From Tsuneonella mangrovi (GTDB taxonomy: Bacteria; Pseudomonadota; Alphaproteobacteria; Sphingomonadales; Sphingomonadaceae), in the NCBI RefSeq assembly GCF_002269345.1, contig NZ_CP022889.1, forward strand, positions 2,108,001-2,172,000: a stretch of 64,000 nucleotides of DNA, in the 5' to 3' direction. The translations under genes and the position numbers were made by a program. Shown piece after piece: positions 34,561 to 43,096 of the stretch. Within the stretch, counting starts at the first letter, position 1; each line of letters opens with the position of its first letter. The notes under the pieces were generated by a model. That model saw only the letters and a program-made list of their open reading frames with translations, ran no database searches and had not been told where the DNA came from.

Positions 34561-35274
34561 TCAGTCGACCTGCCAGCCGTCTGCTCTCGCGGCCTGCTCT
34601 TCTTCCGCGTCGAGCGCTGGTCCCTTCGCCATTTCCTGGGCCCGGGCGAGCAGCTTGGCGTCGGCTTCGCCCGCCTGCGCGAACTGCGTGCCCGGCGATA
34701 CCGAGCCTGACGCAGTATCGACCAGCCGCCAACCGCCGGGGCTCCGGCAAGCGATCCCGCTTTGCCCAGTCGAACGGAACACCCGGCAATACTGCCCGCC
34801 TTTGTCCTCGAAGCTGAGCAGTATCTTCGTCGGTGCGTCTGCGGGTTGGTCGGCCACCAGCTGTGTGTCGAGCGCGGTGGCCAGCCGGGTATCGGCATAA
34901 CCGCTCGCCGGTCCGCCGCCGCGCGGAACGAAAATCGCCAGTGCGAGCGCTGCCGCCGCTGCCGGGGCAACGAGATAGGTCCAGCGCGGGATCCGGTGCT
35001 GCGCCTCGCGGCGCGTGCGTGCTGCGGCGAAATCGACCACTTCGGCGGCTGGCGGCATTGCATCGCCCTTTACCGCCCTCACCAGTCGGTCTGGCACCGG
35101 CTGGTCGACGATCGGCGCAAAATGGGCGCCCAGCTGCTCGCGCAACCGGCGGTGGCGTTCGACCTCGCGTTCAAGGTCAGGATCGGCGGCGACCATCGCT
35201 GCGACTTCCGATTCGCGCGCACCCGTCAGCTCGCCGTCGGCGAATGCGGCCAGTTCTTCCGGCGTCGGTTTCAT
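34561..35274 (-). CDS. Membrane anti-sigma factor
   Basis: A 237-residue single-pass membrane protein. The cytoplasmic N-terminus MKPTPEELAAFADGELTGAR, EVAAMVAADPDLEREVERH is an anti-sigma domain without the zinc-binding Cys/His. The membrane segment is WTYLVAPAAAAALALAIFVP (98-117), followed by a ~120-residue periplasmic part. Its ATG overlaps the sigma gene stop by four bases (ATGA). It should hold the ECF sigma factor inactive until a periplasmic signal releases it. A zinc-free N-terminus sets it apart from the common zf-HC2 group. Confidence 0.82.
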   Translation of the reverse strand: MKPTPEELAAFADGELTGARESEVAAMVAADPDLEREVERHRRLREQLGAHFAPIVDQPVPDRLVRAVKGDAMPPAAEVVDFAAARTRREAQHRIPRWTYLVAPAAAAALALAIFVPRGGGPASGYADTRLATALDTQLVADQPADAPTKILLSFEDKGGQYCRVFRSTGQSGIACRSPGGWRLVDTASGSVSPGTQFAQAGEADAKLLARAQEMAKGPALDAEEEQAARADGWQVD

Positions 35275-35762
35275 CGGGCCTCTCCTTCGAGGATCGCCAG
35301 CAGGGCATCGCGGCCGCGCACCAGCCGCGAATTGAGCGTGCCAACCGGGCAATCGACGATTTCCGCCGCTTCGCGATAGGCGTAGCCTTCGACCATCACC
35401 AGCAGTACTGCCTCGCGCTGCTCGGGCGGCAATTGAGCCAGCGCACGATCGACGTTCGATAGTTCGACGGTGGCCTCCTGTCCGCCGTCAGCGCCAATTG
35501 CCAGGCCTGCTTCCTCGGAGACAAAAGTCTCGCTCCGTCGGCTGCTCGCGCGGGCTTCATCGATGCGAATGTTGCGCATGATCCGGTACATCCAGCTGTC
35601 GAGCCGGGTGCCTTCCTGCCACTTGTCGCGGTTGGTCAGCGCACGCTCGATCGTCATCTGGCAAAGATCGTCCCCGTCGGCGGGATTGCCCGCAAGCCCG
35701 ATCGCGAAGCGTCGCAATCGAGGCAGCAGGGCCAGCACACCGTCTTCGAAGGATTTGCTCAG
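35271..35762 (-). CDS. ECF-type RNA polymerase sigma factor
   Basis: Region 2 (DDLCQMTIERALTNRDKWQE ... LDSWMYRIMRNIRIDEAR) and region 4 (LAQLPPEQREAVLLVMVEGY, AYREAAEIVDCPVGTLNSRL) are intact. A GTG at 35738 gives 155 residues, but it cuts the start of region 2; a CTG at 35762 gives 163 residues beginning LSKSFEDGVLALLPRLRRFA and has GGAAGG eight bases before it, so I prefer that start. It is followed by an overlapping anti-sigma gene. The minus-strand promoter at 35785-35810 has the same boxes as the proposed targets, pointing to self-activation. Confidence 0.88.
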   Translation of the reverse strand: MSKSFEDGVLALLPRLRRFAIGLAGNPADGDDLCQMTIERALTNRDKWQEGTRLDSWMYRIMRNIRIDEARASSRRSETFVSEEAGLAIGADGGQEATVELSNVDRALAQLPPEQREAVLLVMVEGYAYREAAEIVDCPVGTLNSRLVRGRDALLAILEGEAR

Positions 35763-35778
35763 GGTCCTTGCCTTCCGT

Positions 35779-35804
35779 GGATTAAACGGATGCCGCCACC
35801 CGTT
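35779..35804 (+). promoter_or_regulatory. Putative ECF promoter of the S8 protease gene
   Basis: GGATTAA (35779-35785), fifteen bases, CGTT (35801-35804), 40 bases before the protease ATG. Shared boxes with sites at 34056, 37094 and the opposite strand here. Confidence 0.65.
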
Positions 35805-35810
35805 TCATCC
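35785..35810 (-). promoter_or_regulatory. Putative ECF promoter of the sigma/anti-sigma operon
   Basis: On the minus strand GGATGAA (35810-35804), fifteen bases, CGTT (35788-35785). It is interleaved with the plus-strand promoter, so both directions are read from a 32-bp element. The sigma gene's proposed CTG start is 22 bases away. Confidence 0.6.
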
Positions 35811-35844
35811 ACGCTTAATACGATTTTTCCGATAGGGACCAACC

Positions 35845-37074
35845 ATGCGTTTGTTTGCAACCGTCATTTTGGCCGGAGCCCTGTCGCTGGCTGCCCCGGC
35901 AAGCGCACAGGTCGTGCTGCCCGGCGTGCCGCTGCCCAACGTGGGCGATACGGTCGGCCAAGTGACTGGCCAAGTCGAAGGGGTGGTTGGCGAAGCAGAC
36001 CTTGTGACAGGACGAATCGCCCGTAAACTCGAACGCGCGCGCCTCTCCCGCATCACCGATCTTGTCCGCGCGCACCCCGATGCGATCGCTCTCGATGCTT
36101 CCGGCAACCCGGCCCGCAAGGGGGTGCTGTTGGCGATGGGTGCCGACAGCGCTTCGCTGGCCGCTGCAGCTGGAGCAGGCTTTGCCGTGATCGGCCACGA
36201 GCAGATCGCGGGTCTTGACCTCGAGGTCACCCGACTTTCCGTGCCAGGCGGCATGGAACTTGCTGACGCCGAACGTGCGCTAAAGCAGCTGCTGCCTGAC
36301 GCGAGCGTGAGCGCGGACGTGCTCTATGCCCAGGCGGGAAGATCGATTGCCGGCAACGGCAAGGGTGCGCCAAATTCGCCAACTATCGATACACCGGTCG
36401 GGATGATCGACGGCGCTCCGGGCGCTGCAATAAAGGTCGCGGCGGTCCGCGGATTCGCAAGCGGCGGCGGCACGCCCAGCGATCATGGCAGCGAAGTGGC
36501 CGGTCTGCTCGCGGGGCAAGGCGTCGCCACCATCCGCGTTGCAGATGTATACGGCACCGACCCTGCAGGCGGAAGCGCGCTCGCGATTGCGCGCGGGCTT
36601 GGCTGGCTGGTGCAGACGGGCAGCAAGGTTATCTCGATCAGTCTTGTCGGGCCGCGCAATCCGGTGTTCGAACGCGCAATAGGTGCAGTGCAGCGCAACG
36701 GCGTGGCGGTCGTCGCTGCGGTCGGCAACGACGGTCCGGCGGCACCGCCAGCCTATCCGGCATCTTATCCCGGCGTAGTCGCGGTGAGCGCAGTCGACCG
36801 GCATGATCGCGGACTGATCGAAGCGGGCCGCGCGCTCCATCTCGACTACGTCGCGCCGGGAGCGGGAATTCGCGCGCCCGATGCCCGCGGCCTTTGGGGC
36901 AAGGTACGCGGCACTTCGTTTGCCACCCCATTGGTCGCTGCCCGGATCGCTGCCGCTCTCGGTGCGACCGCAAAATGGCGTCCGATCCTCGATCGCGAAG
37001 CACTCGATCTCGGTCCGCGCGGTCCGGACAAGACCTATGGCCGCGGTCTCGTGTGCGGCAATTGCGCGCGCTGA
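35845..37074 (+). CDS. Secreted subtilisin-like (S8) serine protease
   Basis: A 409-residue exported protease. Signal peptide MRLFATVILAGALSLAAPASA (cut after residue 21), a ~150-residue prodomain, then catalytic Asp189 in VGMIDGAP, His214 in SDHGSEVAGLL, the oxyanion Asn295 in AAVGNDGPAAPPAYPASYPG, and Ser358 in GTSFATPLVAARIA. All four are present, so it should be active. It ends with two cysteines (VCGNCAR). It is divergent from the sigma operon with a shared promoter element. It may cleave the anti-sigma factor or process surface proteins. Confidence 0.88.
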   Translation: MRLFATVILAGALSLAAPASAQVVLPGVPLPNVGDTVGQVTGQVEGVVGEADLVTGRIARKLERARLSRITDLVRAHPDAIALDASGNPARKGVLLAMGADSASLAAAAGAGFAVIGHEQIAGLDLEVTRLSVPGGMELADAERALKQLLPDASVSADVLYAQAGRSIAGNGKGAPNSPTIDTPVGMIDGAPGAAIKVAAVRGFASGGGTPSDHGSEVAGLLAGQGVATIRVADVYGTDPAGGSALAIARGLGWLVQTGSKVISISLVGPRNPVFERAIGAVQRNGVAVVAAVGNDGPAAPPAYPASYPGVVAVSAVDRHDRGLIEAGRALHLDYVAPGAGIRAPDARGLWGKVRGTSFATPLVAARIAAALGATAKWRPILDREALDLGPRGPDKTYGRGLVCGNCAR

Positions 37075-37093
37075 AAATTTTTACCGGTCGCAT

Positions 37094-37119
37094 GGATTAA
37101 GCGCGGCGCGCCACTCGTT
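37094..37119 (+). promoter_or_regulatory. Putative ECF promoter of the Gly/Ser/Ala-rich protein gene
   Basis: GGATTAA (37094-37100), fifteen bases, CGTT (37116-37119), 58 bases before the ATG. The sequence around the downstream box (CGCCACTCGTT) is almost that of the protease promoter (CGCCACCCGTT). Confidence 0.65.
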
Positions 37120-37177
37120 CTTTCCTTGAGCAGGACGGCAGACCCGACCTGCTGAACCATGAAGGAAAGGACCAGAC

Positions 37178-38029
37178 ATGAACAAGCTTCTCATCGCCGC
37201 TTCGGCACTCGCATTCGTGGCCATCCCCGCACATGCCCAGTTGCTGGGTGGCGCCGGCGGACTCGGCGGAGTCGTCGGCGGGACGCTCGGCGGAGCCGGG
37301 TCGATCGGCCAGACCACCGATCCGATCACCGGCACCATCGGCAATGCCGTACAGGGTCGCGCAGCGACGCACGGCAGCCAGCACGTCAACGCCCGAAAGG
37401 GCAGTGCTTCGGCGAGCCGCAGCGCCAATGCGTCGGGCGGAGCGTCGACCGACAGCCTGCTCAACTCGCCGATCGTACCGATGGGCACCAGCGCGAACGG
37501 TTCCGGCAATGCCTCCGGCAAGGGTAATGCCAACGCCAGCCTGATCGGCACCGACGCAGTCGGCGGCATGGCCAGCAGCACCGCCGGGTCGGCGCGCAGC
37601 CTGGCGTCGCGTGCGGCCGGCAAGGCCAACGGTGCAACCGGGACCGTGTTGGGAACCGCCGGCTCGGCTGCCGGGATGGCGCGCGCTGCGGGCAGCGGTT
37701 CGGGCAATGGCGCAAGTACCGGTTCGGCGAATTCGGCGAGCTCCGGCAACGGCGCGGACAACGCTTTTGCGGTTCCGCTCGCGGCAGCTGGGAGCGCAGC
37801 AGCGGCGGGCACGGGGGCATTCTCCGTCGCCCCCGGAATGCCGGTGATGTCCCCCAGCGGCCAGAAGCTCGGCAAGGTGCGCCAGGTCGTGGCGAACAAC
37901 CAGGGCCAGGTGCAGCAGGTGGTCGTCGAGGGCCGCAAGGGCACACAGACGATCCCGGCGAAGAGTCTCGCCGCGAACGGCAGCGGTGCATTGGTGGCGA
38001 AGGGGAAAGGGTCGGCTTCGGCCAACTGA
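37178..38029 (+). CDS. Secreted Gly/Ser/Ala-rich protein with C-terminal PRC-barrel-like segment
   Basis: A 283-residue exported protein. Signal peptide MNKLLIAASALAFVAIPAHA (cut after residue 20); then a long low-complexity region of Gly, Ser, Ala, Asn (GLGGVVGGTLGGAGSIGQT and many short NASG/GNA repeats); then PGMPVMSPSGQKLGKVRQVV, VVVEGRKGTQTIPAKSL, which looks like a PRC-barrel or small beta-barrel. There is no enzyme motif. AAGGAAAGGA precedes the ATG. It probably coats or crosslinks the cell surface and, by promoter, is under the ECF sigma factor. Confidence 0.78.
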   Translation: MNKLLIAASALAFVAIPAHAQLLGGAGGLGGVVGGTLGGAGSIGQTTDPITGTIGNAVQGRAATHGSQHVNARKGSASASRSANASGGASTDSLLNSPIVPMGTSANGSGNASGKGNANASLIGTDAVGGMASSTAGSARSLASRAAGKANGATGTVLGTAGSAAGMARAAGSGSGNGASTGSANSASSGNGADNAFAVPLAAAGSAAAAGTGAFSVAPGMPVMSPSGQKLGKVRQVVANNQGQVQQVVVEGRKGTQTIPAKSLAANGSGALVAKGKGSASAN

Positions 38030-38045
38030 TTCAGGCGTCAGCAAG

Positions 38046-38078
38046 AAAGCTCCGGTCAGCGCTGCTGGCCGGGGCTTT
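38046..38078 (+). terminator. Hairpin terminator after the Gly-rich protein gene
   Basis: AAAGCTCCGGTCAGC pairs with GCTGGCCGGGGCTTT (13 of 15 Watson-Crick, the others G-U), followed by TTTCCTCT. It separates the ECF-linked genes from the Pho-controlled pst operon. Confidence 0.8.
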
Positions 38079-38155
38079 CCTCTATGCATCATGCAAGCCT
38101 TGTTGCGGCAGCCGACCGGGCGCTGTGGATAGATTCCCGGGACGCTTGCCGAATT

Positions 38156-38174
38156 TGTCACGAAACGGTCACAG
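38156..38174 (+). promoter_or_regulatory. Pho box (PhoB-binding site) before pstS
   Basis: TTGTCACGAAACGGTCACA: two GTCAC direct repeats 11 bp apart around GAAAC, agreeing with the PhoB consensus CTGTCATAAAACTGTCATA. It lies 65 bp before the pstS start and implies induction under phosphate starvation. Confidence 0.8.
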
Positions 38175-38238
38175 AAACCCTGTTGAAGCGCCCCGATCGC
38201 AATGGGGCGAGTCATGGGGATTCCCAAGGAGTATACGC

Positions 38239-39285
38239 GTGAACAAATTCATGATCGGTGCAGTGGCTGGTGCATTCCTGCTGGCCGGCTGCCAGGGCAA
38301 GACGACGGGTGAAGCAGCGGGCGGCGACGCCGGTGCGGCCACCCAGATTACCGGCGCGGGTTCGACCTTCGTCTATCCGGTGCTGTCGGCCTGGTCGGCT
38401 GACTATTCGAAGGAAACCGGCACCAAGATCAACTACCAGTCGATCGGCTCGGGTGGCGGCATCAGCCAGATCAAGGCCGGCACGGTGGACTTCGGCGCGA
38501 CCGACAAGCCGCTCGATCCCAAGGAGCTGGCCGAGTCGGGTCTCGCGCAGTTCCCGGTCATCGTCGGCGGCGTTGTTGCGGTGGTGAACATTGACGGGAT
38601 CGACAAGGGCAAGCTCAAGCTGACCGGTCCGCTGCTCGCCGACATCTACCTCGGCAAGGTTTCGAAGTGGGACGATCCGGCGATCGTGAAGCTCAACCCG
38701 GGCCTCAAGCTGCCCGACGCCAAGATCACCGCAGTCCACCGTTCGGACGGTTCGGGCACGACCTTCAACTTCACCTATTACCTGAGCCAGGTCAGCCCTG
38801 CGTGGAAGGCCGGTCCGGGTGCCGACAAGTCGGTCAACTGGAACGGCGGCGTCGGCGGGAAGGGCAACGAGGGCGTTGCTGCTTACGTCAACCAGATCAA
38901 GAACTCGATCGGTTATGTCGAATACGCCTACGTCCTGCAGAACAACATGGCCTGGGCCTATGTGCAGAACGCAGCCGGCAACTATGTCGCGCCGAGCGCC
39001 GACAGCTTCAAGGCGGCCGCTGCCAGCGCCGATTGGACCAAAACCAAGGACTTCTACCTGGTGATGACCAATGCGCCGGGCGATCAGGCGTACCCGATCA
39101 CCGCGTCGACTTTCGTGCTGATGCCGCGCGAACCGAAGAACCAGGCTGCCAGCGATGCTGCACTGAAGTTCTTCAAGTGGTCGCTCGAAAATGGTCAGCC
39201 GCAGGCCGACAAGCTTGACTATGTCCCGCTTCCCGCCACACTGGTGAAGCAGATCGAAGACTACATGCAAGCGAACATCAAGTGA
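38239..39285 (+). CDS. pstS: Phosphate-binding lipoprotein of the high-affinity Pst transporter
   Basis: A 348-residue lipoprotein starting at a GTG (38239) behind AAGGAG. The signal MNKFMIGAVAGAFLLAGC ends in a lipobox Cys18. Phosphate-binding elements are GAGSTFVYP, SIGSGGGISQIKAGTVDFGATD and HRSDGSGTTFNFTYYL, the last being the anion-binding SGT loop. KNSIGYVEYAYVLQNNMAW is typical of PstS. The protein delivers phosphate to PstCA. The gene is first in the pstSCAB operon and overlaps pstC by four bases. Confidence 0.95.
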   Translation: MNKFMIGAVAGAFLLAGCQGKTTGEAAGGDAGAATQITGAGSTFVYPVLSAWSADYSKETGTKINYQSIGSGGGISQIKAGTVDFGATDKPLDPKELAESGLAQFPVIVGGVVAVVNIDGIDKGKLKLTGPLLADIYLGKVSKWDDPAIVKLNPGLKLPDAKITAVHRSDGSGTTFNFTYYLSQVSPAWKAGPGADKSVNWNGGVGGKGNEGVAAYVNQIKNSIGYVEYAYVLQNNMAWAYVQNAAGNYVAPSADSFKAAAASADWTKTKDFYLVMTNAPGDQAYPITASTFVLMPREPKNQAASDAALKFFKWSLENGQPQADKLDYVPLPATLVKQIEDYMQANIK

Positions 39286-40325
39286 CATCAGAACCTGGTT
39301 CCCCGGTCTCGCTCGACGAGCGAGCCGGGGACAACGGCCGGGGGGAAACCGTTTCCTCCCGTTCGCAAATTGCTGAAGTTTCGTCGGCCAGGTCGCACAG
39401 CGGCCTGGCCGAACGGCTGTTTCATTGGGTCACCGGTGGCGCTGCGTGGCTCGTGCTGCTGATCCTGCTGGCGGTCGCCTATTCGATGGCTTCGGGCGGG
39501 GCGCTTGCTTTCAAGACCTTCGGATTCGGCTTCATCACCAGTACCAGTTGGGATGTGCCCAACGGACAGTTCGGGGCTCTGGTCGCGATCTACGGCACTC
39601 TCGTCACATCGGCGATCGCGCTGATTATCGCCGTTCCGATCAGTATCGGCATTGCTTTGTTCCTGACCGAGATTGCCCCGGTGTGGGCGCGCCAGCCGAT
39701 CGCGGTTGCCATCGAGCTGCTCGCAGCTGTGCCCAGCATTATCTACGGCATGTGGGGCCTGTTCATGTTTGCGCCGTTCATGGCCAGCCATGTCGAGCCA
39801 TGGATCAACGATCACCTCGGTGTTTTGCCTGTCGTAGGCCCGCTGTTCACCGGTCCGCCTATCGGCATCGGGATGCTGACCGCCGGGATCGTACTGGGGA
39901 TCATGGTCATCCCGTTCATCGCATCGGTCGCGCGCGATGTGTTCAACGCGGTGCCACCCACGCTGATCGAATCGGCGGTGGCGCTGGGTGCGACGCGGTG
40001 GGAGCGGCTGTGGAATGTGACCTTGCCGTATACCCGTTCGGCAATCGTCGGGGCGATCTTCCTCGGGCTCGGGCGCGCATTGGGAGAGACGATGGCGGTG
40101 ACCTTCGTGCTCGGCAACGCGCATGACTTGTCCGCATCTCTGCTCATGCCCAGCAATTCGATCGCAGCGGCGATCGCCAACGAATTCACCGAGGCCGATA
40201 CCGAGCTCTACCGCAGCTCGCTGGTTGCACTTGCCTTCCTGCTGTTTATCGTGACCTTCATCGTGCTGAGCCTCGCCAAGTTGATGCTGGCGCGTGTCGA
40301 ACGCACCATGGGTAGGACCAACTGA
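39282..40325 (+). CDS. pstC: Phosphate ABC transporter permease PstC
   Basis: A 347-residue inner-membrane permease starting at GTG, overlapping pstS by GTGA. The membrane part starts at about residue 50 (AAWLVLLILLAVAYSMASGG) and holds about six helices. The family signature is AVPSIIYGMWGLFMFAPFM, with the EAA-loop IESAVALGATRWERLWNVTLPYTRSAI. The N-terminal 45 residues are polar and unusually long. It pairs with PstA to form the phosphate channel. Confidence 0.95.
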   Translation: MTSEPGSPVSLDERAGDNGRGETVSSRSQIAEVSSARSHSGLAERLFHWVTGGAAWLVLLILLAVAYSMASGGALAFKTFGFGFITSTSWDVPNGQFGALVAIYGTLVTSAIALIIAVPISIGIALFLTEIAPVWARQPIAVAIELLAAVPSIIYGMWGLFMFAPFMASHVEPWINDHLGVLPVVGPLFTGPPIGIGMLTAGIVLGIMVIPFIASVARDVFNAVPPTLIESAVALGATRWERLWNVTLPYTRSAIVGAIFLGLGRALGETMAVTFVLGNAHDLSASLLMPSNSIAAAIANEFTEADTELYRSSLVALAFLLFIVTFIVLSLAKLMLARVERTMGRTN

Positions 40326-40326
40326 C

Positions 40327-41169
40327 GTGAACTGGGTTCTTTTCCGCAGGCAACTCGCCGATCGGATTGCGTTCGTCGGCGCGGCGCTTGCGACCGTGTT
40401 CGGCCTGGTTTTCCTGTTCTGGATCCTGTGGACGACATTTTCGAACGGCGTCGAGGCGATCGGCCCGAAGCTGTTCACCGAGATGACCCCGCCGCCGGGA
40501 GCAGACGGCGGCTTGCTCAATGCGCTGTACGGCAGTGCGGTCATGATCGTGGTGGCGATCGTGGTTGGCACTCCGATTGGGTTGTGCGCTGGCACCTACC
40601 TCGCCGAGCATGGACGCAACACCAAGCTCGCGGCGGCGGTGCGCTTCGTGAACGACATCCTGCTGAGCGCCCCCTCGATCGTGCTTGGCTTGTTTATCTA
40701 CGAACTGATCGTGGTCCCGATGCGGCATTTTTCCGGTCTTGCCGGTGGCCTGGCGCTGGCGCTGATCCTGGTCCCAGTGGTCGTGCGCACCAGCGACGAA
40801 GCGCTGCGCCTGATCCCCGACCGGATGCGCGAAGCGGCGTTTGCGCTCGGCCTGCCGCGCTGGAAAGTCAGCCTGCAGGTGCTGTTCAGCGCGGCGATGA
40901 GCGGGATTGTCACCGGGATACTGCTCGGAGTGGCGCGAATCAGCGGCGAGACCGCGCCGCTTCTCTTCACAGCGCTCAACAACCAGTTCTGGAGCTCGGA
41001 TCTCAACGGACCGTTGGCAAACCTGCCGGTTGTCATATTCCAGTATGCAATGAGCCCTTACGATAGCTGGCATTCGCTGGCATGGGCGGGGGCACTGATT
41101 CTCACAGTGTTCGTCCTAGCCCTCAACATTACCGTTCGCCTGTTCGCGCGCCGGAGAGCATTCAAATGA
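40327..41169 (+). CDS. pstA: Phosphate ABC transporter permease PstA
   Basis: A 280-residue permease starting at a GTG one base after the pstC stop. [20 protein letters not shown] is the PstA counterpart of the PstC signature, and [20 protein letters not shown] is the EAA loop contacting Pst[21 protein letters not shown] is typical of PstA. It has about six transmembrane helices. It ends overlapping pstB by four bases. Confidence 0.95.
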   Translation: MNWVLFRRQLADRIAFVGAALATVFGLVFLFWILWTTFSNGVEAIGPKLFTEMTPPPGADGGLLNALYGSAVMIVVAIVVGTPIGLCAGTYLAEHGRNTKLAAAVRFVNDILLSAPSIVLGLFIYELIVVPMRHFSGLAGGLALALILVPVVVRTSDEALRLIPDRMREAAFALGLPRWKVSLQVLFSAAMSGIVTGILLGVARISGETAPLLFTALNNQFWSSDLNGPLANLPVVIFQYAMSPYDSWHSLAWAGALILTVFVLALNITVRLFARRRAFK

Positions 41170-41984
41170 TCAACCTCGACGCGCGAAGCAAGGATGCGGC
41201 GCAGGACGCTTCCGCTCCGAAACCGATTCTGCGTGAAACGAAGATCGACATTCGCGGTCTCGATTTCTTCTATGGCAAAAGCCAGGCGCTGCGCGGCGTG
41301 ACCCTGCCGATCCCGGAAATGGCAGTTACCGCGATTATCGGCCCGTCGGGCTGCGGCAAGTCGACCTTGCTGCGGACAATCAACCGGATTTACGAGCTCT
41401 ATCCCGAGCAGCGCGCCGAGGGGGAAATCATCCTCGATGGGCAAAACATCCTCGGCAAGGTCGACATGGCCGACCTGCGACGCCGGGTCGGTATGGTGTT
41501 CCAGAAGCCGACTCCGTTCGCCAGCTCGATCCGCGCCAACGTCGGATTCGCACTGTCGTATTACCAGAAGCTCTCGAAGTCCGAACTCGACGACCGGATC
41601 GAGGATGCGCTGAAGCAGGCAGCTCTGTGGGACGAAGTCAGCGACAAGCTCGACCAGAGCGCGCTGTCGCTATCGGGCGGCCAGCAGCAGCGGCTGTGCA
41701 TCGCGCGCACGATCGCAGTGAAGCCCGATGTGGTCTTGTTCGACGAGCCGACATCCGCGCTCGACCCGATCTCGACCGCCCGGATCGAGGAACTGCTGCA
41801 CGAACTGCGAGGCAAGTTCACGATCGTGATCGTCACCCACAACATGCAGCAGGCTGCGCGCGTTTCGGACAAGACGGCGTTCTTCCACTTGGGTGAGCTG
41901 ATCGAGTTCGACGATACGCTGCGGATTTTCACCAACCCTGCGAAGCCCAAGACGCAGGACTACATCACCGGCCGCTACGGCTGA
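41166..41984 (+). CDS. pstB: Phosphate ABC transporter ATPase PstB
   Basis: A 272-residue ABC ATPase. Walker [13 protein letters not shown]-loop [12 protein letters not shown], signature [19 protein letters not shown], Walker [15 protein letters not shown], and switch His in [12 protein letters not shown]. These are diagnostic of PstB. The ATG overlaps the pstA stop. No phoU follows, although pst operons often end with it. It powers phosphate uptake and in many bacteria signals to PhoR. Confidence 0.96.
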   Translation: MINLDARSKDAAQDASAPKPILRETKIDIRGLDFFYGKSQALRGVTLPIPEMAVTAIIGPSGCGKSTLLRTINRIYELYPEQRAEGEIILDGQNILGKVDMADLRRRVGMVFQKPTPFASSIRANVGFALSYYQKLSKSELDDRIEDALKQAALWDEVSDKLDQSALSLSGGQQQRLCIARTIAVKPDVVLFDEPTSALDPISTARIEELLHELRGKFTIVIVTHNMQQAARVSDKTAFFHLGELIEFDDTLRIFTNPAKPKTQDYITGRYG

Positions 41985-41993
41985 CGAACCGGG

Positions 41994-42911
41994 TCAAACC
42001 CCGCCGGGCGGAACCGTGTCCTGGCGTTCGATCGACAGCTTGTGTTCGCGATATGCGATGATCAGCCCGGCGGCAACGATCAGCGGCGCGCCGATCCAGG
42101 TCGACGCGGGCGGCAGGCTGGCGAACACCAGCCAGCCGAATAGCGTGGCCCAAATCAGCCCCGAGTAATCCATCACGATCACGCTCGAGACGGCCCCAAG
42201 CCGCAGGGCCGAGGTGAGCAGGAATTGTCCGAGAATTCCAGAGAGGCCCAGGCCCAAAAGGAGCGACCACTGGTAGCTCGTGTGGTGCCATTGCCCGACA
42301 AACGGCAGGAACAGCACCAGGACCGGCAGCGTGAACAACGCGAAGTAGAACACGATGATGATCGGTTCGTCGGTGCGGCTGAGGTCGCGGATCTGGATCG
42401 AGATCATCGCGATCATGAACGCGGCACCGAGCGCCACGGCGGCGCCGAACAGCGGAACGTGGCTATGCCCCGGCTGGGTCATGACGACTACTCCGGCAAA
42501 GCCGAGCGCCACTGCTGCCCAGCGGTACCTGCCGACCGTCTCCTTCAGCACCATTGCCGACAGGATCACTGCCCAGATCGCCGAAGTGAAGTTGAATGTT
42601 GTCGCTTCGGCCAGCGGCAGCAGCGTAACTGCACCAAAGTTGAGGAACATGCCGAGCAGCCCGTAGATCGCACGCTTGGCATGGACCTTCGGCCGGTGCG
42701 TCACGAGGCGTCGGGGCTGGCCCCTGAGGAGAAAAAATCCGGCGACGATCGGGACGGTCGGCAGCTGCCGCCAGAACAGGATTTCTGCAAGGTGCATCCC
42801 GCTCTGGCTGGCGAGTTTGACCAGCACCAGCATTATCGCGAGCGTGAATGCCGCGCCAAGGCGGACGACCAGTGCAAGGACCGGTCTCTGCCGGGGCGGA
42901 TCTGTCGACAC
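41994..42911 (-). CDS. DMT-superfamily (EamA) transporter
   Basis: About 305 residues with ten hydrophobic helices in two EamA repeats (LGAAFTLAIMLVLVKLASQ ... FWRQLPTVPIVAGFFLLRG; AVALGAAFMIAMISIQIRDL ... VMDYSGLIWATLFGWLVF). The reading frame stays open upstream to 43127, but an ATG there would lie inside the operator region of the divergent receptor gene, so I take a GTG at 42911; a GTG at 42920 is equally possible. Members move metabolites or act as amino-acid or S-adenosylmethionine exporters. Substrate not recognisable. Confidence 0.82.
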   Translation of the reverse strand: MSTDPPRQRPVLALVVRLGAAFTLAIMLVLVKLASQSGMHLAEILFWRQLPTVPIVAGFFLLRGQPRRLVTHRPKVHAKRAIYGLLGMFLNFGAVTLLPLAEATTFNFTSAIWAVILSAMVLKETVGRYRWAAVALGFAGVVVMTQPGHSHVPLFGAAVALGAAFMIAMISIQIRDLSRTDEPIIIVFYFALFTLPVLVLFLPFVGQWHHTSYQWSLLLGLGLSGILGQFLLTSALRLGAVSSVIVMDYSGLIWATLFGWLVFASLPPASTWIGAPLIVAAGLIIAYREHKLSIERQDTVPPGGV

Positions 42912-43096
42912 CGCAGCCACGGTAAGCGTTCGCGCTGGCGAGACAAGCGCGATGTGATGGCACTCGGATTCCACACAGCGATGCCTGTGCGAACGAATCG
43001 CGATCGAGAGCCGGCATCTGTCATCCAGCAGTGCGCCTTGCCGTGCGTTTGTGCATATTTCATCCACAGGCGATGGATAGGTATGCACCTTGACCA

